Assembly: GCA_964007475.1 (NCBI GenBank)
Contig: OZ023273.1
Span: 69,751,430 to 69,815,429, forward strand
Length of the DNA stretch: 64,000 nt
Source: Hybos culiciformis
Taxonomy: Eukaryota; Arthropoda; Insecta; Diptera; Hybotidae
Direction: 5' to 3'
The notes under the pieces: generated by a model
Database searches by the model: none
The model's input: the letters and a program-made list of their open reading frames with translations, nothing else
Told to the model about the DNA's origin: nothing
Shown here: one piece after another, positions 12,725-26,700 of the stretch
How positions within the stretch are numbered: position 1 is the first letter of the stretch
Layout: each line of letters begins with the position of its first letter
Position numbers and translations under genes: made by a program

Positions 12725-15171
12725 TCATATTCATACTAATAATAATATACTGCAAAACATTTGAACACCAAAATATTTTATTGATATAAAAAAATAAAAA
12801 AGATTTATATTTTTAATGAAATAAAGACCCTACCTTAAAAAATCCATTAGTTTTAATTTTTTGTATTTTCGCAAAAAAAAAAAAATCAAATAAAAATCAT
12901 ATGTGCGATCCTAGAATTATACAAATGTAAAAAATTAATTTTGTCCCGCCTTCCAACACAGTGTTGTTGTCAAGATAACTTTTATTTATAGAGTATTATT
13001 ATTATTTATAAAATATTAAAATTATTGAGTCCTGACAGTTATCTGTTTTTGAAAAAGATATGTGCATAATATTTTTAGGAAATTAAATATTAAAATTTCA
13101 ATTAATTCATCAACGCCCCATTGTGAGGTTTTGACATTTCTTTAAAAAAAAAATTCATGTATATTTAAATTCTTATACAAAAATGTATAGGTACTACATT
13201 ATGTCAGAGGCTGCAGCAAAAAAAATTTCAGTTTCTGTTTAAAATAAAAAAAAAAATTCTTATAAATCTTAATGTAACAGAAGAATCAACTTACTTAAAG
13301 TATATATTATATACCTTTTGATTTATTTTTATTTTATTCTAAAAATGATGACACCCGGAACAAAAATTCATTAATTTAAATTAATTTTTTTTGTTTTAAA
13401 TTTTTTTTTGTATATTTTCGGCATTTTTGTTATAAATTTTTCAGATTATTTCGATCTTTTTAGATTTATTTTAAATCATATAAAAAAAAAAAGAAACAAA
13501 TTTAAATATAGAAGGCAAGCGAGTTTCAATTTTTAGATATAGCAAAATAATGTGTGCAGCTTCTATATAATATTCAAAAATCAGAGATTTCTTTTCTATT
13601 GCGTATACCTGATTATGAAAAGATTTTTTATTTTATTTTTTATTTTTTTTTTCAAATAATTAATAGGATAATCTAATAAGAACAATAAATTTTAAAAGTG
13701 CCTTAATTAATTAAAACAAATTAAGCGATTAATGTGTACTTTTTCGTTTTTATTAAATTTTTTATTTAAAAGTTCATAATTTATAATAAATATTCTTGCC
13801 TTCGCAAATGACATCACAACATTCTTTATAGTTTTTGATCTACATATATATGAATAGTTCTTCATAGTCTATGGTGACAGTTAAGCGAGACGAGAAGAAT
13901 AATATCTGTATGAAAAAAGAAAGACAGGCATACATAATTATATAATAATAATTTATTGTTTCATAAGAGGAAATGAAAATTATCCTCATAGTTATGAACA
14001 ATAAATTATTAAAAAATTATGTATATGTAATACAATGTCACGGACTCACCCTCAGACATAAATTGTTCAAGCAAAGAGAACGAAAAAAAAAAATGTTTTT
14101 TAATTATACTGCAATATAGATAGTACGTATAGCAAAACTTTGTTTTTAAAGTTCAGAAATGTCATAAGAAGCAATATTTGATCAAAAACAATTCTACAGT
14201 TCAGTTACTCTATAGTTATTCTATCAAATGAGTATACTGAAAACCAAATGACATCATTCGCTTTTATTGCATATGGGAATAGAGGTACAATTTATTTATT
14301 GCTTTCTATCTAGAATAGGGCTTCATTAGATAAAACGACTGAATCACAAAATAAATTTTTTCCATACTTTAAACTTTTTTTTTTGGAAAGTATAAATGTA
14401 TAGATATGTACATAATAATGTTATTCCATTCTTTTTTAATTTTTTTTCGTATATGAAAAGAAACACAATTTATATTTTTTATAATTGAAATAATTTCAAC
14501 TTTAATACGTACGATCTTGCGGTTTTATTTAGCAAAATATAAATAAATTATAAAAAAAAATTAAATACATACTATATGAACAATTTTCCATTGTAGTCTG
14601 GTCTGAAATCAATCTTGTTCAACGTTTTACATACCATTAACATTAATTTGTGTTTAAATTTTAAATTATTCGTTTTTTTAGTTGTGTTTTTTTTTGTTGT
14701 TTTTTTTTTTGTTTTTTTTTTTTTTAATTTACATTTAAATTGAAAATCAATTCAATTTGATAACACTATAAAATATTCAATGTCATTATCGATTATATTT
14801 AACTGACAATTTTGTAAATTAAAAAAAAGAACAAAAAAAAATCATGTTGTCGCTTTTTTTTCATGGCAAAAAAATTACATTTTGAAGTTTTGTAACATTT
14901 AGTTTTGAATGAACAAACAAACCATCAATTTTGTTAAACATGTGTTTTTTTTTTATTTAATCATTTTTAGTTCGTCTGAAAATTTTTATGTCAAAAATAT
15001 TGAATTTGTTTATGATTTACATATATTATACTTACAATGTACTCTAATATTTAACTTATTTGACAATCAGACATTTTATCTGGACTTTTGCATTCCCAAA
15101 TATTTTTCAAGTATAGCAGTTTTAATATAATTATGAGTTTTGTAAACATTTCGTGAGGTGGTTCCCTTAAA
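12725..15171. other. A/T-rich non-coding sequence, no gene seen
   Basis: Apart from a possible polyadenylation signal near 12820 belonging to the candidate exon upstream, I see only A/T-rich sequence and homopolymer runs, including the poly(T) tracts at 14695-14725. Confidence 0.55.
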
Positions 15172-15368
15172 CCCTGTTGTCGCATACATCTGAAACTAAA
15201 ACTGATTCTGGTTCAGGACTGAAACAAGTTAAAAGTACTTCTTTCAGTTTCAGTTGTTAATGTCCTGAATTCAGTTTCTGTTGCTATGGAGGATTGAATT
15301 CCAAAATTCACTTTCAGTTTCACTTGCTAATGTGCTGAATTCAGTTTCAGATGTATGCGACAACAGGG
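15172..15368. mobile_element. Short MITE with 26-bp terminal inverted repeats
   Basis: The element begins CCCTGTTGTCGCATACATCT and ends with the exact reverse complement; the match runs through about CTGAAACT. Inside, two similar direct units (about 15240-15284 and 15307-15350) share TTTCAGTTTCA and CTGAATTCAGTTTC, showing an internal tandem duplication. There is no coding capacity. No clear target-site duplication is visible in the flanks, so the superfamily is unassigned. Confidence 0.8.
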
Positions 15369-17559
15369 ATTTGCCCGCTCCATTTAAAACAAAAAAAAAA
15401 AAAAAATTTTTATTGATTTTTACTGATCAGGTGGATATGACGATTCGTAAATTAATACAATTTCTATATATGAAGTGAGTTTAATGTTATTATAAATTTT
15501 TCCATTGTCCCTCAGAGATTTGATATAACATATATGTATATAATTTAATTTTTTTTTTTAATAATTTTTTTATATCTTCCCCTGACCTTGCACGATAATA
15601 GCGAAAAATAGCATAAAAATAAATTATTATTATTATTATTATGTACATATATAAAAACTAAATAGATTTATTTAATTTGAATTTTATTTTTTCCATTCTT
15701 GGTAGGTTTTGTTTATTGGTACTTTGTTTTGACGAATATGGAAAACAACTTTTTTTTTAACATAATTATTAAATAAAGACATTAATATTAAATAGATCAA
15801 TAAATATTTTCATATCTATAATTTATTATACATATCACCATATAAATCTCTTGAATCGTGAGTAATTGAAGGATTTTTACCCAAATCAGAGCATTTTTTT
15901 TTAAATTGCTTCCTCAAAAAAATTTGTTATCTTTTCATTCTTAAATATAAAAAATTGTTTTATAGTCTTCAATAATATTGTTTTTGTTAATTTTAGAATA
16001 TAATCTAAAATTGTTGATTATTTGCTGTGGATTGAAAAATTTGCTGCACGTGTCTTTGAAGTTCAAGTTTAAAACTAAAAGCTTTAAATTACTATGATAA
16101 TATTATATGTTATATATATGATATGTATAAAATCATAAATTATCATCGTTCTGTGAAAACTCACTAACTCGAAAAAGTTACTTTTTAGATTTTACGTCAA
16201 CTCAATAACTGAACAAAAATAGACATAGTACGGGTCCTTTTGCGGGATTAAAGTCTAAAGAAATAGTATTCTGATGATTTAATTAAGATTGTCTTATTTA
16301 ATTTTATACTAAGTCTCGCTAAATATTGAATTAAAAACTAAATTTGGACAAAACTGGTGCTTGTAAATTTTCATAGAATGACATATAGTCAGGATAATAT
16401 TATATGGTCAGGTCATTCAATTTTAAAAATAATCATTTCGAAAAACTCTTACAGTCTTGGATTAATAATATTTAATAAAATTAAATTTTAAATTTTTTTT
16501 TTTAAATTCTGTGGATATATAGTAATTAATTATTTTGCAGTCAATGTAATTAATTTATATGTATCTTTCAATTTATATAAATTTATAAATTATATGTTAT
16601 GGTTTTTTTTTTGTTTGTTTAATACCAATTAGGTTTTTCTTTCTTTTATTGTTAAAATATTAACTATAAAAAATAAATAAGTATGTACATTGAACAGAAA
16701 GAAAAACAAGGGAAGGAAAAAAAAAAAAGTGTGAACAAAGAAATAAGTGAAACGCACAAGAAGCGTGTTTAATAAATATAACAACGATAATAAACTATAT
16801 ATAGCAAGATGACAATGCTAATATGAGGAATAATGGAAAAATATTATAAATTTAAAATTGACCATCAAATACGATTATATTTGAATTAAAAATGATAATA
16901 ATATTGCAATTTCATTTAAAGTGCGAATAAAAATACAAAATGCATTTCATTTCGTATATATATGCATATAAAAAAATGTGTATTACGTTTTTAAGTCAAG
17001 TGTAAAATAAACATCAATTATTTACTTTAAAATGATATTATTTGTATTTCTTTTTGTAAATTTCTCACTTCTTGATTATATATTTTTATCGACTTTGTCT
17101 TTAATGAATTCGGATATAAAGAATAAGGGTGAACGATTCCTAGACAGTGTTCTGGATTAAATCGAAGGACATTTTAATCATTGCAAATTTATGCATTTTA
17201 TAATTTTATTATTTTTATATTTTCTGTTTTTGTTTTTTGAAATTGATTATTAATGTGTATTCACTCTGCTTGATCAACAAAAAGGGGATAAGTAATATTT
17301 ATTTTATTTATTTTATTTTTATTAAATATTCAGACATAAAAGACAACATAAGGAACAAGATTCTTAAATATCTCAACTTATCTATTTAATTATTATTTCA
17401 AACTATTTAAAAAAAACGTCAAAAAATACTGATTTTTCAGTAAAGAACGCAGCGTTTTAATTTGCCTGACAGGCGAACCATGCGAACCATTTTGATTCAG
17501 GCTGCACATTAATTGCTTAAAACTACATACCTAAGAAATTGAAACGGGATGAATAAAGT
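15369..17559. other. A/T-rich non-coding sequence, no gene seen
   Basis: No exon or RNA gene is recognised. An ATT microsatellite lies at about 15623-15641. Slightly G+C-richer patches at 16140-16270 and 17440-17540 may be old repeat fragments, but I cannot classify them. Confidence 0.5.
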
Positions 17560-17623
17560 TATAATACCCTTTTTAACACCCAATCCAAAGTAACGAGTCT
17601 TGGAGTTTTCAAATTTTGCTGAA

Positions 17624-17669
17624 AAGATCCTCAAGTGACGATCTCTAAGATCCTCAAGTGACGATCTCT
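17624..17669. repeat. 23-bp perfect tandem duplication
   Basis: The unit AAGATCCTCAAGTGACGATC plus TCT occurs twice head to tail (17624-17646 and 17647-17669) with no mismatch. It lies in the presumed 3' UTR of the non-LTR fragment and probably arose by replication slippage. Confidence 0.85.
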
Positions 17670-18006
17670 AAGAAATCGTTTACAGCCCTAAGGCTAAAAA
17701 TGGGATGTTTTATATCTATAGCAGCAATCCTCGAGATAAACAACATCCCTTTTTAACTCCTAAAAGATTGAGTTTAAAATAACATGTTCTCATCTCATTA
17801 AGATCGTATGTCTTGTGAAAAATGTTAATGCAAAATGCAAGGTTTTAAGGTTTTTAAAAACCACTGGTTTGGTGTGAGAATTGAACCTTCAAATCTTTAT
17901 CCGGAACAAATTTGATTTTTTTTATTAAAGTTACCAAATTACTAGGTAACTTTAATATACCTTTTATACTTAAAGAAGTATGGATTTGATAATGCGGACA
18001 GGTAGT

Positions 18007-18180
18007 TTAGACGGGATTAAAAAACGGGACAGTCAGGTAATCATTTAAACTCTTCTTAAAGCGGTGCAAGTCGTAAATCAAACATCCGCCAGCTGTTGGG
18101 AACAATTTTGAAGGGACAGCATTCCACATTCTCGAGATGCGAATTGAAAACAAATCTCCGAAGCTCGTTCTATCACATCT
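18007..18180 (-). pseudogene. Non-LTR reverse transcriptase C-terminal relic
   Basis: Reading from 18180 down, the frame stays open for 57 codons to a TAA at 18007-18009. It contains RCDRTSFGDLFSIRISRMWN followed by AVPSKLFP and then LHRFKKSLNDYL. The pattern R-x-x-R-x-WN-x-(L/V)-P, then a short spacer and FK-x-x-L-x-x-(Y/W)L, is the conserved tail just downstream of the reverse transcriptase domain in Jockey/CR1-like non-LTR elements. Upstream of 18180 the frame is broken by stops, and similar sequence continues in another frame, so this is a dead fragment. No clade is assigned. Confidence 0.6.
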
Positions 18181-18430
18181 GGGAAATTTGACTAAATATT
18201 GATTGAATATATTATCTTTTCACAGGAGAGTTGGTATTCATACCTTGGATACAATTATTACTTTACTTGATTAAACTTTGAGCTCGAACGAATACAGTTT
18301 CCTCTCAAGTCTCGTAGAAAACTCGTAAAGTTGGTTTAGAGAACTAAAATAGTGACTGCTTTCTAGGAGTCTGTTTGGAAATGGAAAAGCTAAACATGTT
18401 TTCTTATATCTTATCTACAACTAGTACTAG

Positions 18431-21400
18431 TCGTATATAAATTTTAGCAAGTTGTAATGCTTTTCGACATTTTTCTGTAAATTGAAAATAATAAAAAAAA
18501 AATAAAAAACTGTCCCACTCACAATTAAAGCGTTATGGTGGAAGTAGTCTCAAGGTAATTGACGAGCTTGAAAACATAGTCCCGGAAGAAAGTAATATAA
18601 GATATTGAACGAAAAAAATGTGTAAAGTACAAACTAATTTTAAGTTATTCAACATCTTTCGTTTGAATTGCCTATACAGTTAATGTAAACTAAGCTCAAT
18701 ATTTAGATTTTTCAAAATAAAATAATATTGGTCATGATAACAACAACATCTTGTAAGAAATAAAAAATAAATAAATAATCATCATACTAAACTGAAGCTG
18801 CTGAAACAAACCGACTTTTAGATAATGATTAAAATTATTTATATATTATTGTTCAGATTGAACTTTTTAAACTTCAGTCGCGACTTTATTTTTTTTTTTA
18901 TAAATTTTTAAAAATAATAATTATTTCCTTAAAATATTTTCCCACCCAATAATTTTTTGTAATATTTTTGTGTCAAAAACATTTGAAAATACATATACTT
19001 ATACCTACCTATTATACATATAAACATATATATTTAAGTTAAAACAAAAATTACTTAACAAACAATCTTTAAGCTGCAATTAATATTTTTAGTAGGTTAA
19101 AACTTTTAAAAAAAAAAATATTTCTATATCTCTCAAATATTTATTTATAATATTTAATGTATTTTTTGTTTGCAAAATCAAGATAAACTTTCAAATGTAC
19201 AAAATTGGACATTAATCCAAGAAGTTTAACATGATAACGTTTATCTTTCAATTTTATTTCAATATTACATTTATGCGTTTATAATTCTTTTGAACTTCGT
19301 TTTTAATGAAAATATTTGCACACAGCATATATTTATTTTATGGAAATAAAAAAAGCTTATCAACATTAATGAAAAATTGAATGTAATCTCGTTTGTAAAA
19401 TTTCACTAATCTGACATTTGTTTTTTTTTAATGTCTGATCTTAATTTTTTTTCAGTTATTTGTTTTTTCTTTAAGGTATCTTACCATTAATTATCGAAAA
19501 CAATTTTGCGGTTTTATAAAAGAAAATAACATTAGGTATATGGTATATATGGGCTAATACTTTCTTGGGAGGGCTTTTAGTGAAACGTTGTACAGAGCAG
19601 AAGGAATTATTGCGATAATAAGTTTGTAGTACTTATACAGAATGTCGATCACGTTATAACTGCAATTATAATCATATTAATTATCGTTATAGGTGATTTT
19701 ATATGCTGTTATATATTAAAAATTCGTGATATTTATGTCAAAATTAAATTTTTTTTTTTTTACAACGAATAACTTTCAAAATGCCAGTCAGTGATTCCTT
19801 AATCCAATTAATTTTAACTTTCGCGTAAGACATGTTTTAGTTTGTCTTCAAAAATATATTACGCCAGAGTATACAGTTTCTGTTACGTTCGCCTGGGTAT
19901 CCAAAACGTTCAATGGTTTTTATCATGAATTCACAAAGTTATAGACAATTATTTCATTGAACAATTTTAAAATGAGAACGAATTTCTTTATATTGCCCCA
20001 AGTTTTCGTATTAAGATGACATTGATCAGATACTCTAACATTTTTTATTTGAATAATAAATGGGAAAATTAATTATTAATTTTTAGTATAATTTTTAAGT
20101 TAAGTGCAATGTTTGGATAAATGAGGAAAACTTAAGTCTTAAGCATTAACATCACAACTTGAAATATATGTATGTATATCATATTCCTTCCTTGGTTGAT
20201 TTGTGATTTTTTATAAGAAGAGTGTAATGTGTTTGTTCTGAATGAAATTTAATTAAAATTTTTTAATGTCAATTAAGATTTAATTTATCCTTGAACATTT
20301 GACTGAACAAAATGCTCCAATTTAAAAGCATTTATAAAAGTGTTAAACTCGCAAGAAGAAGGCATACTTAGTAAATATTTTCAAAACGATGAGAGAAACT
20401 ATGATCATGATAAATTTTAAGTTGGTTATGCACTGTCGGGTGCCAATTGTGTAAGCAACTAACATTCAATTTAAATAACATCAATCTTATTTGTTTAATT
20501 TTTGCTTATATAAATATATAGTTCTTCTAACTAAATCCGAGGTTTTTGACCCAATATTTTGGAAAATCAACTTTAAAAGATATATCTTTTAAATTGAATT
20601 GAAACCACCCAGTAAGTTGAAAAGGGTTCTTTTTTTTGAAAAATGATTACAGACCATGCTTAAAAATTTACAAAAAAATTAATAAAAACTACAGAATTCA
20701 TATATCATACCATCATCATGATTCATTTTTGCATTCAAAGGAAATTAATTCTTATTAAGCTGTCACATAAATAATTTAATTGAATTCATTATTTTTTAAA
20801 AAGTCTCAAAGAAATATTGGTTCAAAAAATATAATAAAACATATCGGATATTTTTATATATAGTAAGTAATTTTGTTTCAAACTTATTAATAATTTATTA
20901 CTTCAATTTTAAGTTTTTAGTGCCAATAATTTTTGTATTCCTATATATTATAAAGAAATTGAATTAACTTATTGCATAGCTATGTATATTTTCCGATTAT
21001 ATAGCTTAAAATTGAAATTAAGTTGTTTCAGCTATAATTTATTTCACTGTCTTTCCAATATCGTGTGAAAACATTTTTTTTTAGATATAGTGTTACAAGG
21101 GAAATTTTTTAAAGTTTGCAAAAACAAAAAAAAAATTGAATTAAAATGTAATAAAGAAGAGTATAGAGATTTTAGAGAGGAAAATTTTAAGCTCACCAAA
21201 TTTTAATTAATGTAACTACATTTTAAATGCCTTGTGGTTCAAGCAATTAAAACAATCTCTTATTTATAATGTGTATTAAATTGAACTTATTTTCTATGAT
21301 TTTGTAAATAACATTTGAAGAAATGTTAACGACCTGATCTGTATACGAAAAGAACTCGGCAAATCTTAAAGATTCTCAATTATGTAAAAATATACAAATA

Positions 21401-23148
21401 TTCATAAGCGAGAATTATATAAGTAAAAACTTGAATTTCAGCTGTAGCTTGAAATAATTTAATTTTATTCATCCTTCAACTTGATCTTCACTAGAATTTA
21501 AAAATGATGTAAATTATAACTACTCCTAAGAATAGTTTATATTAAGAATTATATCTCAAAAAAATTTTATATCTTTTTTAAAATTAGGTTAATCAATACA
21601 TTATGTTATGTTCCACATCATGTACATGTTCTGAAAATTAAAAATAATATATGGAATGATTTCTTTCTAATTCATTAAAATCGTAAAAAAAAAAAAAAAA
21701 AATTCTCATTAAATTAATTTTGCAATCTAATTCCCAAAAAAATAAACACTATATAATTGAAAACAATTTGAATTCATTAATTGAATTAACACAGCAGTTT
21801 TTTTTTTCTAGTTTATTAATAAATTCTTATATTAGTATTCTTAAAAAAAAATTAAATAAAAGAACAAAACCAAAAATAAAATTTTGATTTTAAATGAATT
21901 ATGAATATGAAATTTGAATAAATTCCAAATCACAATATGATTTTGCTAAATTCGCTGAAATAAATAATTTTTTATTTTATTTTTTTTTTGAATTAAAATT
22001 CGTTGAACTTCCACGTTTTCAATTAGATAGATGTATCTATATAGTATTATCATATTATGACAAAAAAAAACTTAGAAAAAGGGTTAGATTCTTATACATA
22101 ATTCGTCATATAGTTTTAAATTAATTTTTGTAGTTACATTATAAAATAGATAATAACTCAAAGATACATATATATAAATACAAAATAAATATTAATTCTT
22201 TAAGTATGTATTTGAAGCAAAATTTATTCTGTGCTGTCACAAGTTGTATCAGTTAGCTAACTCACAATTCAATTGACATCTCATATAAATTAAAATCAAA
22301 ATATTCTGATAAAAGATTCTCCAATATAAATTTTTATCTTAAATTTCTTCAAAGATTTAATAGAACCCAATACATAGATAATAATCTACAATGAAACCAA
22401 GACGTTTATTGGATTAACCATGAACTGAAAGATGACCAACCTAAAATATATAGTTGAATATTCTTGTATTTTTATAGATTTTGAAGGGAAATTATCTTAA
22501 CTAAATTAAAAATTCTATTAGAAATTTATGTCAAAAATTCCTCGTTGTGTTTCTATATCTCAATGTTAATAGTTTATTTTCGATTTTTGAAAAAATGTTT
22601 AAACCTTAAGAAACGATAATAAATAAAATGTAGAACAAGAAAATTTCGATCCTCGACCTTAGATTTATGAGTAATTTAATCCTTTTTTTAGTGTGCATCA
22701 TATCTGGTATTTTTTTTATATCTTTTTTTTTTTTTAAAGAACATAAAATATTTTTAATATTATTATACCTGGAAATAAATTTAATATTAATGGAAAAAAA
22801 AAACTTAAGAACAAAGTGCAAACCTTTTATAATTTATTTTTCTTATGAATAAAAATGAAAGAAATGATGAATGTAAAATTAATTTTTATTGAAATGATTG
22901 AAACGTGATCAAAATTTCTATAACGCTCAAATTAAAACAAAAAAAATAATAAAAAAAAACAAAATTTGAATTTTGAATTTAAAATAAACATCTCATAGAT
23001 GAATAAACTTTATATATTCGATTTTAAAGAATTGCGTAAGCTTTCAAAATTTTTATTTCTAAAAGTCATAAAAAGTTCTTCCATGTCTATTTATTGGCAA
23101 ACTAATGAAGTTCAAATCCAAATATTTAGAAATTCAATGCCAGAATGT
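18431..23148. other. A/T-rich non-coding sequence, no gene seen
   Basis: No exon is supported. A patch at 19855-19925 has much higher G+C and is open on the minus strand (IKTIERFGYPGERNRN), which may be a relic of a gene or transposon. The remainder is A/T sequence with homopolymers. Confidence 0.5.
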
Positions 23149-23156
23149 GTTAAATG

Positions 23157-23735
23157 CATAGCCGGGCAAAATACTTGTAATTTCAAAATAGTGTAATTCG
23201 AAATTACTAATTCAATTACATTTTGTAATTTGTAATGTGTAATTCAATTACATTGGTAGATTCGTAATTAGAAGAATGTAATTTTAATTCGTTAATTCAT
23301 ATTTGTAATTTGTATTTAGTAATTTGTATTTCTGTATACTTGTAATTTCAAAATACTTTTACTTCTTTCAAATTACTTAGCGTTAAAAATTTATCTCTTT
23401 ACTTAACTGTAAAATTCGTATGTGTTAGAAATTCAAATAAAATAAAAAAAGTAAGCTTTCTTTTCGTGTTTTAATTTCTCAATCTCAATAGAACTTTTAT
23501 TTTAAATTTTTTATTTTATTTTTTTAATACTGGATAATTTGTAATTGTAATTTTGTAATTTTAAATTACATTATTGTAATTGGAACCAAAAATAGTGTAA
23601 TTTCAAATTACTAATTTGTATTTTTTAATTAAACAAAAAATGTAATGTAATTTCAGTAATTTAATTTGAGGTAAATTTTTGTGTATTTTGTAATTTGTAA
23701 TTTAAATTACATTCGCATGTATTTTGCCCGGCTAT
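23157..23735. mobile_element. hAT-like MITE with 8-bp target duplication
   Basis: The ends are inverted repeats: CATAGCCGGGCAAAATAC at the left and GTATTTTGCCCGGCTAT at the right. The 8-bp sequence GTTAAATG flanks both sides (23149-23156 and 23736-23743). An 8-bp duplication is characteristic of hAT-superfamily insertion, though a few other superfamilies also make it. The 579-bp interior contains no coding frame. It consists largely of degenerate GTAATTT/AAATTAC units in both orientations, so most of it could fold back on itself. The perfect duplication argues for a relatively young insertion. Confidence 0.88.
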
Positions 23736-23743
23736 GTTAAATG

Positions 23744-26700
23744 ACATTTTTATGTAAACGGATATTACCATAAAGTTTTCTAGTTTTTTCTGAAAATATT
23801 TAAAATTAAGTTTTGGTTTACATTTATGAAAAACTTATTGAAAAATGTTTTATTTGTGCACAAATGTTGGTAATTCGAAATTCTAAACAATAAGAACCTA
23901 AAAGTAAAACCAATCTTGATAAGTGTTAACTATAATTTTTTTTTTATTAAATATACATAAAAGATACATGCATATTAAAGTTCTGGCAATGATTCATTAT
24001 AATTATAACTCATCATAACAAGTACAAAATATATAATTTCTCTAACTATGAAACATTATCTCAGATTTTAAAAATATGGAAGAACCCACGAGCCTAGAAA
24101 CTGGTTCCTCATTTTTCCAAAATTTATAATCTTTTTATATTTTTATATTTTGTAATAAATTAAATTAACTTGTTCAGATCGTTTACGAAACGTTCTACAA
24201 AAAATTTAAGCTTCATTGGAATTAGAAAATTCAACGATTTATGATTTTTTTTATTGCAATAATTTTTTTTTATTATATAACACATACAAAATAGTATTTA
24301 ATACTATACATAATTCGTATTTATAAAAAGGAATTAGAAACTCTGTAACATTATAGAAAAGTATACTTAATGAATTACAAATTTTAAGATTTCATGTTTA
24401 AGAATAAGAATTTATTTTTGTTTAACACATTTAAATTCAATAAATATACTATAATTTAATACAGAATACAGAAAATATGTATACATTGTGTGAATGATTG
24501 AAAGTAATTTCTTACAAATAATCATAGTGGCTTCCAATCTAAACATAACTATTAGATAAAAGAATTATGTGTAGAATATTGTTATAATCTTTTTTAATTT
24601 AACGAACAATTAAGTATGCCATCATTCAAAACTATATTTTGATATAGAAACTGCATTACCAACAAATTGAAACTGAACTAAATATTTTTATAACAACCTC
24701 GATTGAGAGAAAATACATTCTGAAATGCTAAAACAATATAATTTAAAAACTGTTGGATCGAAATTATAAAAATATTTTGAAAAATATAATGAAGGTTTTA
24801 CTTAATCTTGACAAGGGTTGCTTCATCTTCTATAATATAATTCACATTTCATATCAAAATAGAAATTTACAGCTAAAAGTGTTAATTATTTTTAGATCGT
24901 ATATGTATACATTTTTAGAAATAAATTCAATAAACTCGAATATTGAACTTATATTAAATTATTTTATTCTATTTTTATTAGCAAATAAAAATAAATCTGA
25001 AATGGGCTGAATAATCTTCTTTTTGCTATTTACTTTTATTTTAAATGTAGGTATAACAAAATTATTATAAAGAAATAAAATTATTTTATATTAAAAATAT
25101 TGTTACTTTATTTCATTTGTTGTTGTAATTATAAACATGAAATGAAAACACATAATCTTAAGATTATGTGATCGCAATTTATTCTAAACTAAAGTATTCT
25201 GTGTATTCAATACTACGAAATGGTTGCAATAAGGGACTTTTAGAGATTTAACTTTGTGACACAATTAATTTATTCCACCACTCACTTTGTTAAGTATATC
25301 ATAGATTAGGAAAACATTTTTTTTTTATAAATTTTGTCAAACTAAGATATCTACTAATTTAAATTTCTTTCTTTCATTATAGATTTAATGTTTAAATAAA
25401 TTAGAATAAAACAAAAAATTTTTTTGCTAACAATTTAGCAAATAAAATCAAAGATATTTAATTTTATCAAAGTGATGATTGGAGGAATGCGAGAAAAAAA
25501 AAAAAAACTATAAAACATGTTTACAACAGTATGTACATATAATATTAAATAGTTGACAATTATTTTCTGTTTCGGGTGGGCTGACTACAATAATTAATGA
25601 TTGTATTTGATGAATATTTAAAAATAAAATAATAAATTCAATTAATAATCAGACCACTATTTAAATTAGATAATATGTTACAAGTATATACCTACAATAT
25701 AGTTGTATAAAAGGATTTTCGACTTTTTGAAATTAATCTTATATGTTTACAAATAACAAGGTAATTGAATTGTTTTGTTCTGAATTGAAAATCATTATAT
25801 ACAAAAGCGAAAGACCCATATAGTTATTGTAAATTTTAATTAAACTTCTCAAGCTAGTAATCTATAAATTTTAACTTCAAAATTTAACAAAATATTAATA
25901 ATTTAAAATTAATTTCAATTATATAAATTTACATGAAAATCTACATAAAGCTTTCATCGTTGGAATATACGGAGAAATATATGTACCTAGCATTAAAAAT
26001 CTTTCAATACGTATTTACGCCATTACCAAAAACATTTTTCAATATGTATAAATAACATCAAGGAAACGGAAAATATTATGCAATGTTTATATAAAGTTTT
26101 CATAATTTTTCTTTTGATTTGTTTACATTTAGAGCGAATTAAAAATTTGTTGCTGCATTTTTTTTTTAAGCATGTAAAATATTTTCAAAAAAATTATCAA
26201 TAATGAAGATCTTAACAACAATTAGTTTATTAATTATAATTATAATAAAAAATAATCCTATACTATTAAATGAGCAATACTTTAATAAATATAAAATGTC
26301 TTGATAGATTTCGATGAAATTTACAATTTAGGGGCGAAAAATTTATCTAGCCAGGTCATTTCTGAGTAAATTTTAGAACGCGCAAAAACTGCGAAAATTA
26401 TGAATGAAAAATAAAATTGACCCTCTTCAAATCGTTACTAACCTGCCAATATCGCGACCAAATCCGCAAAAAAAAAAACTGCGAACAAAAGAAAATCCAC
26501 GAAAACAGCACGAAAACAAATTCGACTCCTCAGCTTAGCTCAATCTCTCAGGTACTTACAATAAAAAAATAAAAATTTTATAATTTTATCATAATGACAA
26601 TTTCGTATAATTTATTTTATTTTTTATCTTATAGTAACTTAGTATGTCAGTATCCTTTTCATTTTTATAGTTTTAATAATTATCAGATTTCATTATGGAA

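Larger units (their letters stand above)
17560..18430 (-). mobile_element. Non-LTR retrotransposon fragment, 3' end
   Basis: The region has higher G+C than its surroundings and encodes on the minus strand the C-terminus of a reverse-transcriptase protein (see 18007-18180). Sequence below 18007 would be the element's 3' UTR; it carries a 23-bp tandem duplication (AAGATCCTCAAGTGACGATC unit). The 5' part of the element is absent, as is usual for truncated non-LTR insertions. Boundaries are approximate, and I found no poly(A) tail or target-site duplication that would fix them. Confidence 0.6.
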
